Assembly (NCBI GenBank): GCA_963816435.1
Contig: CAWFKS010000009.1
Span: forward strand, 347,874-411,873
DNA from: CAWFKS01 sp963816435
Lineage (GTDB): Bacteria > Pseudomonadota > Alphaproteobacteria > Rhizobiales > Rhizobiaceae
Direction: 5' to 3'
DNA length: 64,000 nt
Below are positions 26,276 through 34,847 of this stretch, piece after piece. The notes beneath the pieces were generated by a model. The model saw nothing but the letters and a program-made list of their open reading frames with translations, was not told where the DNA came from and did no database searches. The position numbers were made by a program, and so were the translations under genes. Positions within the stretch are counted from its first letter, which is position 1; each line of letters opens with the position of its first letter.

Positions 26276-27556
26276 TCAGTGGTCCGACTTGCCGCCATGC
26301 GCGCTGCCGTTGCGCATGAACTCCGGCACAGGCAGAGGCACCGGCGCCCGCTGCGGGATGTTGCGGCGCGGCTCCTGCTGCGCCTCGTGCGACGCCTGCG
26401 GCTCGGCGTGGCCGTTCGCCTTCGGCGCCGGCTGCCGTTGTTCCTCGTGCGGAGCCGATGGCGGGGGCGCTTCGGCCTTTGCCTGCGCAGCCGGTGCGGC
26501 CGGCTCGGTCGGACGCGCGGCGTCCGTCCCGCTCGGCTTGCCGGCGGCCTTCAGCCGCGCCTGCCGCCGCTCGATCACGTACTGCTTCATGACCTCGTCG
26601 GCGCGCCGCACCAGTTCAGGAATGGACGAACCCGTCGCCGGGCCCGCCGACTTCTGCTGTGCCGTTCTGAAGGCGCTCGGCACCGGGCTCGATGCGCGCT
26701 TTGCTTCAATGTGCGCGGCATGAACCTGCTCGGCCCGCCTCACCAGCGCCTCGATCGTGTTCGTCTCGCTGGAGAGCGCATCCGCCTGTCGGGAATACGA
26801 AACCATGTAGGAAACCCTCTCTTCGTGATGGATGTCCGCCTTCTGCTCGACGCTGCCCAGATAGGCGCGCTGCACGGCGGGGTCGCTGATCAGCCGCTCG
26901 GCGGTGCCCTCGCCCGTCAGGTGGCCGTTTTCGAGCAGATAGCCGCGGTCGGCGATGGCCAGGCTCTGGCGGGCGTTCTGCTCGACCAAAAGGATGCCGA
27001 CGCCGGTGCCGCGGATCTCGCGCAGCGTCCTGAAAAGTTCGGTGCACAACAGCGGCGACAGGCCGAGCGACGGCTCGTCGAGCATCAAGATGTCGGGGCT
27101 CGACATCAAAGCCCGCCCGATCGCCACCATCTGCTGTTCGCCGCCAGACATGGTGCGCGCTACCTGGCCGCGCCGTTCCGCCAGCTTCGGGAACAGCTCG
27201 AGCACCATGTCGCGGTTCTTCTTCTCGCGCCCGCGCGCCCGCTTGGCGTAGGCGCCGAGCTCGAGGTTCTCGGCCACCGTCAGGTCGCCGAAGATGCCCC
27301 TGCCCTCCGGCACCAGCGCCACGCCGGCCTCCACGATCTGGCTTGCCGGCAGTCCGTTCAGGCTGCGCCCGTCCTTGATGATCTCGGTCGGCCCGTTGGC
27401 CCGCACGATGCCGCCGATCGCCTTGAGCAGCGTCGACTTGCCGGCCCCGTTCGAGCCGAGCACCACGCAGATCTCGTTCTCGCCGACATTGGCGCTGACC
27501 GCCTCCAGCGCGCGGTGGCTGCCATAGGTGACGGTGAGGTTTTTCGTCTCAAGCAT
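26276..27556 (-). CDS. livF: LivF-type ABC ATPase with a 190-residue C-terminal extension
   Basis: Residues 1-235 are an ordinary LivF ATPase of a branched-chain-amino-acid-type importer: Walker A GSNGAGKST, signature TMSGGEQQM, Walker B DILMLDEPSLGLSP, switch His region replaced by VEQNARQS as usual in LivF, and RAYLGSVE at the end. Residues 236-426 are extra: a hydrophilic, Pro/Ala/Gln-rich tail with two related segments about 44 residues apart, IEALVRRAEQVHAAHIEAKR (268-287) and IPELVRRADEVMKQYVIERR (312-331), then a disordered proline-rich end. An internal ATG at codon 251 has GAGAGGG before it and could start a separate small protein, but no stop separates the two parts in this frame. 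It overlaps the livG stop by 8 nt. Confidence 0.88.
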   Translation of the reverse strand: MLETKNLTVTYGSHRALEAVSANVGENEICVVLGSNGAGKSTLLKAIGGIVRANGPTEIIKDGRSLNGLPASQIVEAGVALVPEGRGIFGDLTVAENLELGAYAKRARGREKKNRDMVLELFPKLAERRGQVARTMSGGEQQMVAIGRALMSSPDILMLDEPSLGLSPLLCTELFRTLREIRGTGVGILLVEQNARQSLAIADRGYLLENGHLTGEGTAERLISDPAVQRAYLGSVEQKADIHHEERVSYMVSYSRQADALSSETNTIEALVRRAEQVHAAHIEAKRASSPVPSAFRTAQQKSAGPATGSSIPELVRRADEVMKQYVIERRQARLKAAGKPSGTDAARPTEPAAPAAQAKAEAPPPSAPHEEQRQPAPKANGHAEPQASHEAQQEPRRNIPQRAPVPLPVPEFMRNGSAHGGKSDH

Positions 27557-28281
27557 CGCCCGCCCCCAGATAGGCGCGCACGACTTCCGGGTCGGAAAGC
27601 ACGTCGTGGACGGAGCCGTCGGCGATCTTGGCGCCGCTCGACATCACCACGCAGCGGTCGCACAGCGAGCGGATGGCGTCCATCACGTGCTCGACCATGA
27701 TGATGGTGCGGCCCTCCTCGCGCAGCTCGCGCACCAGGTCGATGCCGACCTTCAGCTCGCTCGGGTTCAGCCCCGCCAGCCACTCGTCGAGCAGCAGGAT
27801 GCGCGGGTTGGAGGCAAGCGCCCTGGCAAGTTCCAGCCGCTTCTGGTCGATATAGGTGAGTGCGGCCACCGGCACGTCGCCGCGCCCGCCGAGCCCCACC
27901 CGGCGCAGCAGCGCCTCGGCGATGTGGCGGGCTTCCTCGCCCCACGCCTTGACGTGGCCGAACACCGCCCCCGCCATGACGTTCTCGAGCGCGGTCATGC
28001 CGGGCAGGATGCGCACCAGCTGGAACGTGCGGGCCACGCCGCGCCGCGCGATCACGTGCGGCGAGCGGCCCGGAAATCTCGCTTCCCTCGAGGCTGATGT
28101 GGCCGGAGGTCGGCTTCAGCGCGCCGGAGATCAGGTTGAGCATCGTCGTCTTGCCCGAGCCGTTCGGCCCGATCAGGCCGAGCAGTTCGCCGGGCTTGAC
28201 CTCGAAGGAGACGTCGTTGACCGCCACCAGCCCGCCGAACGCCTTGCGCGCGTCGCGTATGGAAAGCACGGCGCTTGTCAT
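27549..28281 (-). CDS. livG: LivG-type ABC transporter ATPase
   Basis: This is the partner ATPase of the importer, about 243 residues. It starts TSAVLSIRDARKAFGGLVAV and has Walker A IGPNGSGKTT, Walker B ILLLDEWLAGLNP and the switch IMVEHVMDAI. In place of a classical LSGG signature it reads AALTYIDQKRLELARALA, a known variation in LivG-like proteins. One extra base near 28065 breaks the frame after EGSEISG. The start ATG at 28281 overlaps the livM stop; the stop overlaps livF. LivG and LivF form the heterodimeric motor beneath LivH/LivM. Confidence 0.9.
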
Positions 28282-29244
28282 GGCGCCGTCCCTTCTTCCG
28301 CGGCGACGATGCGGTAGCGCCCGCGCAGCCCGACGAGCTTGTCCCACAGCCCGAGCACGCCGTCGGGCAGCAGGTAGACGATCGCCATGAAGGCGATGCC
28401 GACGACGAGGCTGGTGTGATTGGGGAAGTTCGCCGAGACCTGATCGAACAGGATGGTGAAGGGCACGACGCCGAGCAGCGGCCCCCACAGCCGCCGCGTT
28501 CCGCCGAGCAGCGCCATGATGACGACCTGGAAGGACAGCAGCGGCGAGAAGACCGAGCTCGCCTGCACATACGAATAGCGCGGCGCCAGCAGCGCGCCGA
28601 CGACGCCGATGAAGGCGCCCGAGATGATGAACAGGATCACCTTGGCGCGCGCGGTGTCGATGCCGACATGCTTGGCCACCGTCTCGTCGTTGCCGATGAT
28701 GCGCATCGCAAAGCCGAGCCTGCGAGCGGTTGACCAGCCAGCCGGTGACGTAGACCACCGCGGCGAGCGCCAGCAGCATCCAGTAGATGTGCATCTCGCG
28801 GAAATCGGTGAACACGTAGAGCCCGGCGCGGCCGCCGAAATTGGTCTGCAGCCAGGTGACCACCTGCTTGACGAGTTCGGCCAGCCCCAGCGTGAAGATG
28901 ACGAAGTAGACGCCCGACAGCCGCAGCGTCGCGATGCCGGCGAGCCCGGCCAGCACGCCGCCGGCAAGCGCCGCTATCGCCACCAGCGCGGGGAACGGCA
29001 AGACGTCGATGCCCAGCGCCACGCAATAGGTGCCGACGCCGAAGAAGGCGGCGGTCGCCAGCGAGATGTAGTGCGTCGGGCCCGAAAACAGCGTCCAGGC
29101 CGTGCACAGCACGACATACATGACGATGTTGAGCGTCAGCGACAGGTAGTAGCCCTGGTCGTAGAGCGGCAGCAGCGCCAGCAGTCCGAGCGCGATCGCG
29201 CCGAACAGTCCCGTCGCCAGTTCCTTCCGGGTGAGCGCGTTCAT
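28278..29244 (-). CDS. livM: LivM-type ABC transporter permease
   Basis: This membrane subunit of about 321 residues has multiple hydrophobic helices (LFGAIALGLLALLPLYDQG, ALVAIAALAGGVLAGLAGIA, VVIMALLGGTRRLWGPLLG). The LivM hallmarks HYISLATAAFFGVGTYCVAL and RIIGNDETVAKHVGID (the EAA-like loop contacting the ATPases) are present. One extra base near 28720 separates the N-terminal half from the C-terminal half. It overlaps livG at its stop and livH at its start by 4 nt each. It acts in the inner membrane with LivH. Confidence 0.9.
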
Positions 29245-30107
29245 GTCGCGCGCCTCCCGAAAATCCCCTGCGGCCGGAACAGCAGCACCAGCACGAACAG
29301 CGCGTAGGTGGCCGCGATCGTCAGTCCGGGGTCGATGAGGCTCGCCACCGCCGTCTCGGCGAGCCCGAGCGCCAGCGCGGCGACCACGGCGCCGCGCACG
29401 TCGCCGACGCCGCCCATGATGACGATGATCAGCGCCTTCATGGTGAACGTCACGCCCATCGCGGCGTTGAACGTGTAGAAGCTCGACAGCAGCGACCCGG
29501 CCGCCGCAGTGAGTGCCCCGCCGAGCGCGAAGGCGAAGGCTGAGGTGCGCGGCACGTCGATCGCCACCAGTCCCGCCGAAACCGGATCGACCGCGACGGC
29601 GCGGATCGCGGTGCCGTAGCGGGTGCGGTTGAGGAACAGGTAGAGCGCGCCGGAAATCACGGCCGCCGCAATGAAGGCGACGACGCGGTTGGCCCCGTAA
29701 TTGGCGCCGAAGATCGGCACGGCCAGCGACAGGAAGCTGTAATTGTAATAGCCGCCGCCGAAGGCGAGCAGCATCACGCCCTGGAAGATGAACATCAGGC
29801 CGAACGTCGCCAGGATGGAATCGACCTCGAGCTGGCCGCGGTTCTTCGCACGGTCGACCAGCGGGCGCAGCGCGAAGCGGTAGATCAGCCAGTTGAGCAC
29901 GAAGGCGCCGGGCGCGATCACGACGATCGCCAGAACCGGGTTCACCGAATAGCCCGTCCACAGCCAGAACGCCACGAAGCAGGCGAGCACGAGGTTCTCG
30001 CCGTTGGCGAGGTTCATGATGCGCGCCACGCCGTACTGGAGCGTCAGCCCCACCGCGATAAGCGCGTAGGTTCCGCCGAGCAACAGGCCTGTTACGATGA
30101 TACTCAT
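29241..30107 (-). CDS. livH: LivH-type ABC transporter permease
   Basis: This intact 288-residue inner-membrane permease of the Liv/HAAT family starts SIIVTGLLLGGTYALIAVGL, the typical LivH opening, and has YGVARIMNLANGENLVLACF, RYGTAIRAVAVDPVSAGLVA (cytoplasmic coupling loop) and IIVIMGGVGDVRGAVVAALA. About eight hydrophobic helices are visible. It is separated from the upstream binding-protein gene by 68 nt holding a strong hairpin, and overlaps livM by 4 nt. Confidence 0.92.
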   Translation of the reverse strand: MSIIVTGLLLGGTYALIAVGLTLQYGVARIMNLANGENLVLACFVAFWLWTGYSVNPVLAIVVIAPGAFVLNWLIYRFALRPLVDRAKNRGQLEVDSILATFGLMFIFQGVMLLAFGGGYYNYSFLSLAVPIFGANYGANRVVAFIAAAVISGALYLFLNRTRYGTAIRAVAVDPVSAGLVAIDVPRTSAFAFALGGALTAAAGSLLSSFYTFNAAMGVTFTMKALIIVIMGGVGDVRGAVVAALALGLAETAVASLIDPGLTIAATYALFVLVLLFRPQGIFGRRAT

Positions 30108-30123
30108 GCCTTACTCATCGGGT

Positions 30124-30153
30124 GCCCGGCGCGCGGAAAGCCGCGCACCGGGC
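30124..30153 (-). promoter_or_regulatory. Intercistronic hairpin between livK and livH
   Basis: GCCCGGCGCGCGG (30124-30136) pairs with CCGCGCACCGGGC (30141-30153), a 13-position stem with one mismatch and a 4-nt loop. It lies just after the binding-protein gene and before the permease gene, where such hairpins commonly stabilise the 3' end of the upstream message or reduce read-through, so that the binding protein is made in excess. There is no T tract, so it is not a full terminator. Confidence 0.65.
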
Positions 30154-30175
30154 GATCTCTCTCTGGAACCCGGGC

Positions 30176-31387
30176 CTACTCGCCCCAGCCCTTCTTGGCG
30201 ATCGGCTCTGCCTCGTCGCCGAAACCGGTCGAGGCCACGCCGTAGTACTTATCACCCTGCCACTGACCGACGGTCCAGAACTTGTGATTAATGTTACCGT
30301 CGAGGTGGATCTCGCCGAGCACGGTGTCGAACGTCCCGTCCTTGATGGCGTCGACCACCGCCGCCTTGTCGAGGCTGCCGGCCTTGGTGATGCCCTGCGC
30401 GAGGATTTCCATGGCCGCGTAGGTCATGGCGCTGGCCCAGTAGTCGGCCTCGACGCCGGTGACTTCCTTGTGACGCTTGCGCCACTCCGGCATGCCCTTG
30501 GCTTCCGGATTGACCGCGCCGGCGCCCAGGATGCCTTCGGCGGCCGCGCCGTTGGCCTGCAGGAAGGCCGGGAAAGCCGTGCCGACGCCGACATAGAAGG
30601 CGCCGACATCCAGGTTCGCGATCTTGGCCTGCGCCGTCAGGCCGAACGTGTCCTGCGGGTAGGAGAAGGCGACGAAGGCGTCGGGCTTGGCTTCCTGCGC
30701 GGCGCTGATGATCGGCGCGAACTCGGTCTGGTCGAGCGGGTAGGACGTCTCGTAGACGATCTTGAACCCGGCGTCCGCCAGCGCCGGCTTGGCCGCCGAG
30801 ATCAGCTCCAGGCCGAAGGCGTCGGCGACGTTGACCAGCGCCACCTTGTCGCCGATCACGCCCTTGTCACGGAGCTTCACCAGCGTGTCGACGACACCCT
30901 TGGCGAAGTCCTCGGACGTGCCGAGCAGCCAGAACGAATTGCCCCAGCGCGAGGCGAAGCCCTCCAGCCCGTCGGAAACGGCGGTAGCGGCGAGCTGCGG
31001 GTAGCCGTATTGCGCGATGATCGGCGCGGTGGCCAGGTTGAGGCCGGTCGAATAGGGCGGCGCGATGAAGTCGACCTTGTCGACGGTCGCCAGCCGCTGG
31101 ATGTTCTTGATCGCGACCTCGCCGTTGGTCTGGTCGTCGTATTCGATCAGCTTCACCTTCATCTTGGTGCCGCCGACATCGATGCCGCCCGCCTCGTTGA
31201 CATCGTGCGCCCACAGCTCGATCGCCGGGAAGTGGGTGACGGTGGCGCCGCCTGCGAGCGGACCGGTCTTCGGCGCGCTGACGCCGACGGTGATGGTGCC
31301 GTCCTCCGCCGCGACCGCCGCGGCCGCCGGGAACATCCCGGCGACCGCCGCGGCTGCGGCGATCTTGAGCATCGTTCTCCTGAGCAT
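30176..31387 (-). CDS. livK: Periplasmic substrate-binding protein of the Liv-type transporter
   Basis: This 403-residue periplasmic binding protein of the leucine/HAAT type (Peripla_BP_6) is intact. A signal peptide (LRRTMLKIAAAAAVAGMFPA) ends near AAAVAAEDG, and the mature part has ITVGVSAPKTGPLAGG and the lobe motif IEYDDQTNGEVAIKNIQRLA. The start at 31387 has GGGAGGA upstream. Members bind amino acids, aromatic acids, amides or other carboxylates; flanking aldehyde dehydrogenases make an aromatic or aliphatic carboxylate/aldehyde more likely than leucine, but that is inference from context. It follows the aldehyde dehydrogenase gene by 52 nt. Confidence 0.9.
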   Translation of the reverse strand: MLRRTMLKIAAAAAVAGMFPAAAAVAAEDGTITVGVSAPKTGPLAGGATVTHFPAIELWAHDVNEAGGIDVGGTKMKVKLIEYDDQTNGEVAIKNIQRLATVDKVDFIAPPYSTGLNLATAPIIAQYGYPQLAATAVSDGLEGFASRWGNSFWLLGTSEDFAKGVVDTLVKLRDKGVIGDKVALVNVADAFGLELISAAKPALADAGFKIVYETSYPLDQTEFAPIISAAQEAKPDAFVAFSYPQDTFGLTAQAKIANLDVGAFYVGVGTAFPAFLQANGAAAEGILGAGAVNPEAKGMPEWRKRHKEVTGVEADYWASAMTYAAMEILAQGITKAGSLDKAAVVDAIKDGTFDTVLGEIHLDGNINHKFWTVGQWQGDKYYGVASTGFGDEAEPIAKKGWGE

Positions 31388-31439
31388 GTCTTCCTCCCTT
31401 GGGTTGCCCTGCCGGCGGGCCACAGGGCCCGCCAATTCC

Positions 31440-32885
31440 TCAGATCGGATAATCCTGTTTTCCGCTCTGAATGGTGATCCACCGAAGCTCGGTGAATTCC
31501 TCGATGCCGGCCCGCCCGCCGAAGCGGCCGTAGCCGGACGATTTCATGCCGCCGAACGGCATTTGCGGCTCGTCGTGAATGGTCGCCGCGTTGACGTGGC
31601 AGATGCCGGTCTCCAGGCGCTGCGCGACCTCGAGCGCACGCGCCACGTCGCGCCCGAACACGGCGGCCGCCAGGCCGTATTCCGTGTCGTTGGCGATCGA
31701 CACCGCCTCGTCGACGTCGGAGAAGCGGATGATCGAGGCCACCGGCCCGAACGATTCCTCGTAGTAGATGCGCATCGACGGCGTCAGCCCGTCGAGGATA
31801 GTGGCGTCGAGATAGGGGCCATCGCGACGCCCGCCTGTGACCAGCCGCGCGCCCTTGGCGACTGCGTCGTCGATCAGCGCCTTTACCCGGGTCGCGGCCT
31901 GCTCCGAGATCATCGGGCCGATGTCCGCGCCGTGGCGCGGGTCGCCCGCCTTCATCGCCGAGGCGCGTCGGCGCATGCCGTCCACGAATTCGTCCGCCAC
32001 GGCGTCGTGCACCAGCACGCGCTCCGTCGACATGCAGATCTGGCCCTGGTTGAAGAACGCCCCGTAGGCCGCGGCCTTCACCGCCTCGTCTACGTCGGCG
32101 TCGTCGAGCACGATCAGCGGCGCCTTGCCGCCGAGCTCCAGCAGCGCCCGCTTCAGGTGGCGGGCGCACATCTCCGCGATGACGCGTCCGGCTCTCGTGG
32201 AGCCGGTGAAGTTGACCCGCCGCACCGCCGGATGCGCGATCAGCGCCTCGACGACCTCGCCTGCCCTGTCCTCGGCGCTGTGCACCACCGACACCACGCC
32301 GTCGGGGAAGCCGGCCTCGGCGAACACCTCGCCGATCATGGCGTGGGCGCGCGGCGACAGTTCCGAAGCCTTGAAGACGACGGTGTTGCCGCAGGCGAGC
32401 GGCGCGGCCAGCGCCCGCGTGCCGAGCACCAGCGGCGCGTTCCACGGCGCCAGCGAAAGCACCACGCCGCACGGTTGCCTCACCGCCATGGCGAACGAGC
32501 CAGGGCGGTTGGCGGGGATCAGTTCGCCCGCGACCTGCGTCGTCATCGCCGCGGCCTCGCGGATGATCTCGGCGGCGAGCCTGCAGTTCAGTTCGCCCCA
32601 CGCCGTCGTCCCGCCGATTTCGTCGCCGATCGCGGCGATGAAGTCGGCCGAGCGGGCCAGGAGCAGGTCGGCGGCATGGTTGAGCAGTTCGCGCCGCTCG
32701 GTCGGCGCCGTGGCGGACCATTTCGGAAAAGCCGCGGCGGCACGGTTTGCGGCGCGCACGGCCTCGGCCGCGCTCGACGCCCGTACCCGGCTGACGACGT
32801 CGCCGGTCACCGGATTCCTGCGCTCGAGAAACATCTCGCCGGACGGCGAGACCTGCGACGCATCGGCGACTGCCGAACTGGCCAC
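31440..32885 (-). CDS. NAD(P)-dependent aldehyde dehydrogenase (vanillin/salicylaldehyde type)
   Basis: This intact 481-residue aldehyde dehydrogenase heads the Liv operon. Key residues are VVLSLAPWNAPLVLGTRALA, KASELSP, FTGSTRAGR (NAD site), LLELGGKAPLIVLDD (Glu) and FFNQGQICMSTERVLV (catalytic Cys). The NQGQICMSTER form is common in vanillin, benzaldehyde and salicylaldehyde dehydrogenases. I choose a GTG start at 32885 because GGGAGGA lies at ideal spacing; there is no ATG with a better site. It is divergent from the AraC-type regulator. With the first aldehyde dehydrogenase at the other end of the operon, it suggests that the imported compound, or its product, is oxidised as an aldehyde. 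Confidence 0.9.
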   Translation of the reverse strand: MASSAVADASQVSPSGEMFLERRNPVTGDVVSRVRASSAAEAVRAANRAAAAFPKWSATAPTERRELLNHAADLLLARSADFIAAIGDEIGGTTAWGELNCRLAAEIIREAAAMTTQVAGELIPANRPGSFAMAVRQPCGVVLSLAPWNAPLVLGTRALAAPLACGNTVVFKASELSPRAHAMIGEVFAEAGFPDGVVSVVHSAEDRAGEVVEALIAHPAVRRVNFTGSTRAGRVIAEMCARHLKRALLELGGKAPLIVLDDADVDEAVKAAAYGAFFNQGQICMSTERVLVHDAVADEFVDGMRRRASAMKAGDPRHGADIGPMISEQAATRVKALIDDAVAKGARLVTGGRRDGPYLDATILDGLTPSMRIYYEESFGPVASIIRFSDVDEAVSIANDTEYGLAAAVFGRDVARALEVAQRLETGICHVNAATIHDEPQMPFGGMKSSGYGRFGGRAGIEEFTELRWITIQSGKQDYPI

Positions 32886-33014
32886 GCTATTCCTCCCTGC
32901 GACGTGCCGGCTTTTGCGGCCGGTCTTCGTCGATTTTCGAACCGGCTGCCCGATGGACGGGAATGCCGGTTGCCTCCATCCCACAGCAAACGACCATGCC
33001 CGTCCTTGTGGAAG

Positions 33015-33047
33015 GCAAGAATTTGGGTATCTTTTGCAAGAATCTGG
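33015..33047 (+). promoter_or_regulatory. Direct repeat with 21-bp spacing, candidate AraC-type operator
   Basis: GCAAGAATTTGG (33015-33026) and GCAAGAATCTGG (33036-33047) are two copies matching at 11 of 12 positions, start-to-start 21 bp apart, about two helical turns. AraC-family regulators typically bind such direct half-sites on one DNA face. The pair lies in the 219-nt region between the divergent aldehyde dehydrogenase operon and the AraC-type gene. Confidence 0.55.
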
Positions 33048-33104
33048 TCGAGGATTGGCGAATTGCCGCAAATCACGGGCCGCACGACGGTAGCCGGGGC
33101 AGGA

Positions 33105-33977
33105 ATGAAGGCGGAGCGCATCGAAAGCAGCCTGCAGCCGCGCACATGGTCCTTCAACCGGCCGCACGAGGCCGCGGACCGGCAGATCGTGGTGCTCACC
33201 GACGGCGCGGGAGAAACCGAATCCGGCGACGAGCGCCACGCCATCGCCGCGCCGGCCTTGCTGTGGCTGGGCGACATGAAGCCCGGCCGGCTGCGCGCCG
33301 AGGCCGGCGCCACCGGCTATCGCGGCCACGTCTCCAATTCCCTGCTGGTCGACGCCATCGGCGAACAGGCGGAATCGGTGCATCTGCGCTATCTGGTCGA
33401 CCGCAATTTCGTGCTGTCGCTGGCCGGCCAGTCCGCCTCGGCGCAACTCGTGGTGCGCTGCTTCGAGCGGGTTCTGGACGAGCTGCGCCAGCCGCAGGAA
33501 GGATCGCCCCTGCTGCTCGCGGCGTTCCTGCGCGTCATTCTGGTGACGATGATGCGGCTGGCGGGAGCCGAAGAGATCTCGCTCACCGCCACCGGCCACA
33601 ACACCAGCCTGCTGCAGCGCTTCCGCCAGCTCGTCGAGATGAACTTCCGCGCCCACTGGAGCGTCGCGCAATATGCCGCCGCGCTCGGCATCTCCACCGA
33701 CCGGCTGCACGCGATCTGCACCACCGGCATCGGCAAGTCGCCCAAGGCGCTGATTTCGGAACGGCTGGCGCGCGAGGCGGCGCTCAGGCTCGACCGCTCG
33801 GCCATGACCATCCAGCAGCTCGGCGACTCGCTGGGCTTCGGCGATCCCGCGCACTTCTCGAACTTCTTTCGCCGCATGACCGGCATGGCGCCCGGCGCCT
33901 ACCGCCGCACCCGCCAGCAGGCCCGCGTCCAGGGCGACGACAGCACGCCGCCGGTCAGCTTCGCCGACTGGCCATGA
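33105..33977 (+). CDS. AraC-family transcriptional regulator
   Basis: This 290-residue regulator has a C-terminal AraC helix-turn-helix domain: first helix pair WSVAQYAAALGISTDRLHAI, second IQQLGDSLGFGDPAHFSNFF, then RRMTGMAPGAYRR, the usual end. The N-terminal 180 residues form a cupin-like sensing domain (LTDGAGETESGDERHAIAAP). The start ATG at 33105 has GGGGCAGGA upstream. Gene divergence and the nearby 21-bp direct repeat indicate control of the Liv/aldehyde dehydrogenase operon, probably in response to the imported substrate. The inducer is unknown. Confidence 0.88.
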   Translation: MKAERIESSLQPRTWSFNRPHEAADRQIVVLTDGAGETESGDERHAIAAPALLWLGDMKPGRLRAEAGATGYRGHVSNSLLVDAIGEQAESVHLRYLVDRNFVLSLAGQSASAQLVVRCFERVLDELRQPQEGSPLLLAAFLRVILVTMMRLAGAEEISLTATGHNTSLLQRFRQLVEMNFRAHWSVAQYAAALGISTDRLHAICTTGIGKSPKALISERLAREAALRLDRSAMTIQQLGDSLGFGDPAHFSNFFRRMTGMAPGAYRRTRQQARVQGDDSTPPVSFADWP

Positions 33978-34029
33978 CGGGAAAAGACCGCCTGTTCAGC
34001 GCCTTGGCCAGGAAAGGCGATTCAACGCC

Positions 34030-34680
34030 TCATGTCATGCCGGCTTCGACCACCGGCCAGACCTCCACCGAGCCGCGCCAGATCATGTCGAGCGCCACGT
34101 AGAGCACGATCGCCAGGCCGAGATAGGCGATCCAGCGATAGCGGTCGAGCAGCCGCGCGATCAGCGTCGCGGCAAGCCCCATCAGCCCGATCGAGAAGAT
34201 CAGGCCGATGGCCAGCACCGTCGGGTGTTCGCGCGCCGCGCCGGCAACCGCCAGCACGTTGTCGAGCGACATGGAGACGTCGGCGATGACGATCTGCCAG
34301 GCGGCCTGTGCGAAGGTCTTGCGTTGCGTGCCCGTGGCGCCCGAGGGCGCGCCTGCCCACTGGCAGGACAGTTCGTGCTGCGCCGGTTGGGCGGCGTCGG
34401 CGCGGATCTCGCGCCACATCTTCCAGCACACCCACAACAGCAGCAGCCCGCCGACCAGCACCAGCCCGATGACGTTGAGCAGTTCGACCGTGATGGCGGC
34501 GAAGCCGACGCGCAGCACGGTTGCCGCGATGATGCCGACGACGATCGCCTTGGCGCGCTGATGGGCGGGAAGTCCGTTGGCGGCGAGACCGATGACCACG
34601 GCGTTGTCGCCGGCCAGAAGCAGGTCGATGGTGATGACCTGGACCAGGACGATCAGACCCTGATACGTGAAGATTTCCAT
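34030..34680 (-). CDS. TerC/YjbE-family integral membrane protein
   Basis: This 216-residue inner-membrane protein of the TerC family has about seven hydrophobic helices. The paired family motifs are LLLAGDNAVVIGLAANGLP and VIADVSMSLDNVLAVAGAA, whose Asp-Asn pairs are thought to bind metal. Members such as YjbE/YkoY/Alx export manganese or supply metal to secreted enzymes; tellurite resistance is not implied. The start at 34680 opens MEIFTYQGLIVLVQVITIDL. It converges with the AraC gene (52 nt between stops) and lies downstream of the LysR gene in the same direction, 167 nt apart. I looked upstream for a manganese (yybP-ykoY) riboswitch and did not recognise one. Confidence 0.87.
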   Translation of the reverse strand: MEIFTYQGLIVLVQVITIDLLLAGDNAVVIGLAANGLPAHQRAKAIVVGIIAATVLRVGFAAITVELLNVIGLVLVGGLLLLWVCWKMWREIRADAAQPAQHELSCQWAGAPSGATGTQRKTFAQAAWQIVIADVSMSLDNVLAVAGAAREHPTVLAIGLIFSIGLMGLAATLIARLLDRYRWIAYLGLAIVLYVALDMIWRGSVEVWPVVEAGMT

Positions 34681-34847
34681 CGGTCCCGTGTCCACTCGAC
34701 TGCGACGGCACCCCCATTGGCGCGGTCGGCGCATCGCTCTGCGCTCTCGCCATGCCGTGCCGGCTGCAAGAGACCGGCACCTGCTAGATAGGGTGCCGCG
34801 CCGCGCTTATCGAGACCCCGGCAAGCTTCTCCAGCGGCAGACCGCCC

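Noticed and set aside
31065..33104. Very long plus-strand frame opposite livK and the aldehyde dehydrogenase, continuing into the AraC gene
   Set aside because: Only the part from 33105 is the real AraC regulator; the upstream part is the antisense shadow of two intact genes.
34681..34847. Manganese (yybP-ykoY) riboswitch upstream of the TerC-family gene
   Set aside because: These riboswitches often precede such genes, but I could not find the conserved loops or paired elements in this 167-nt leader.
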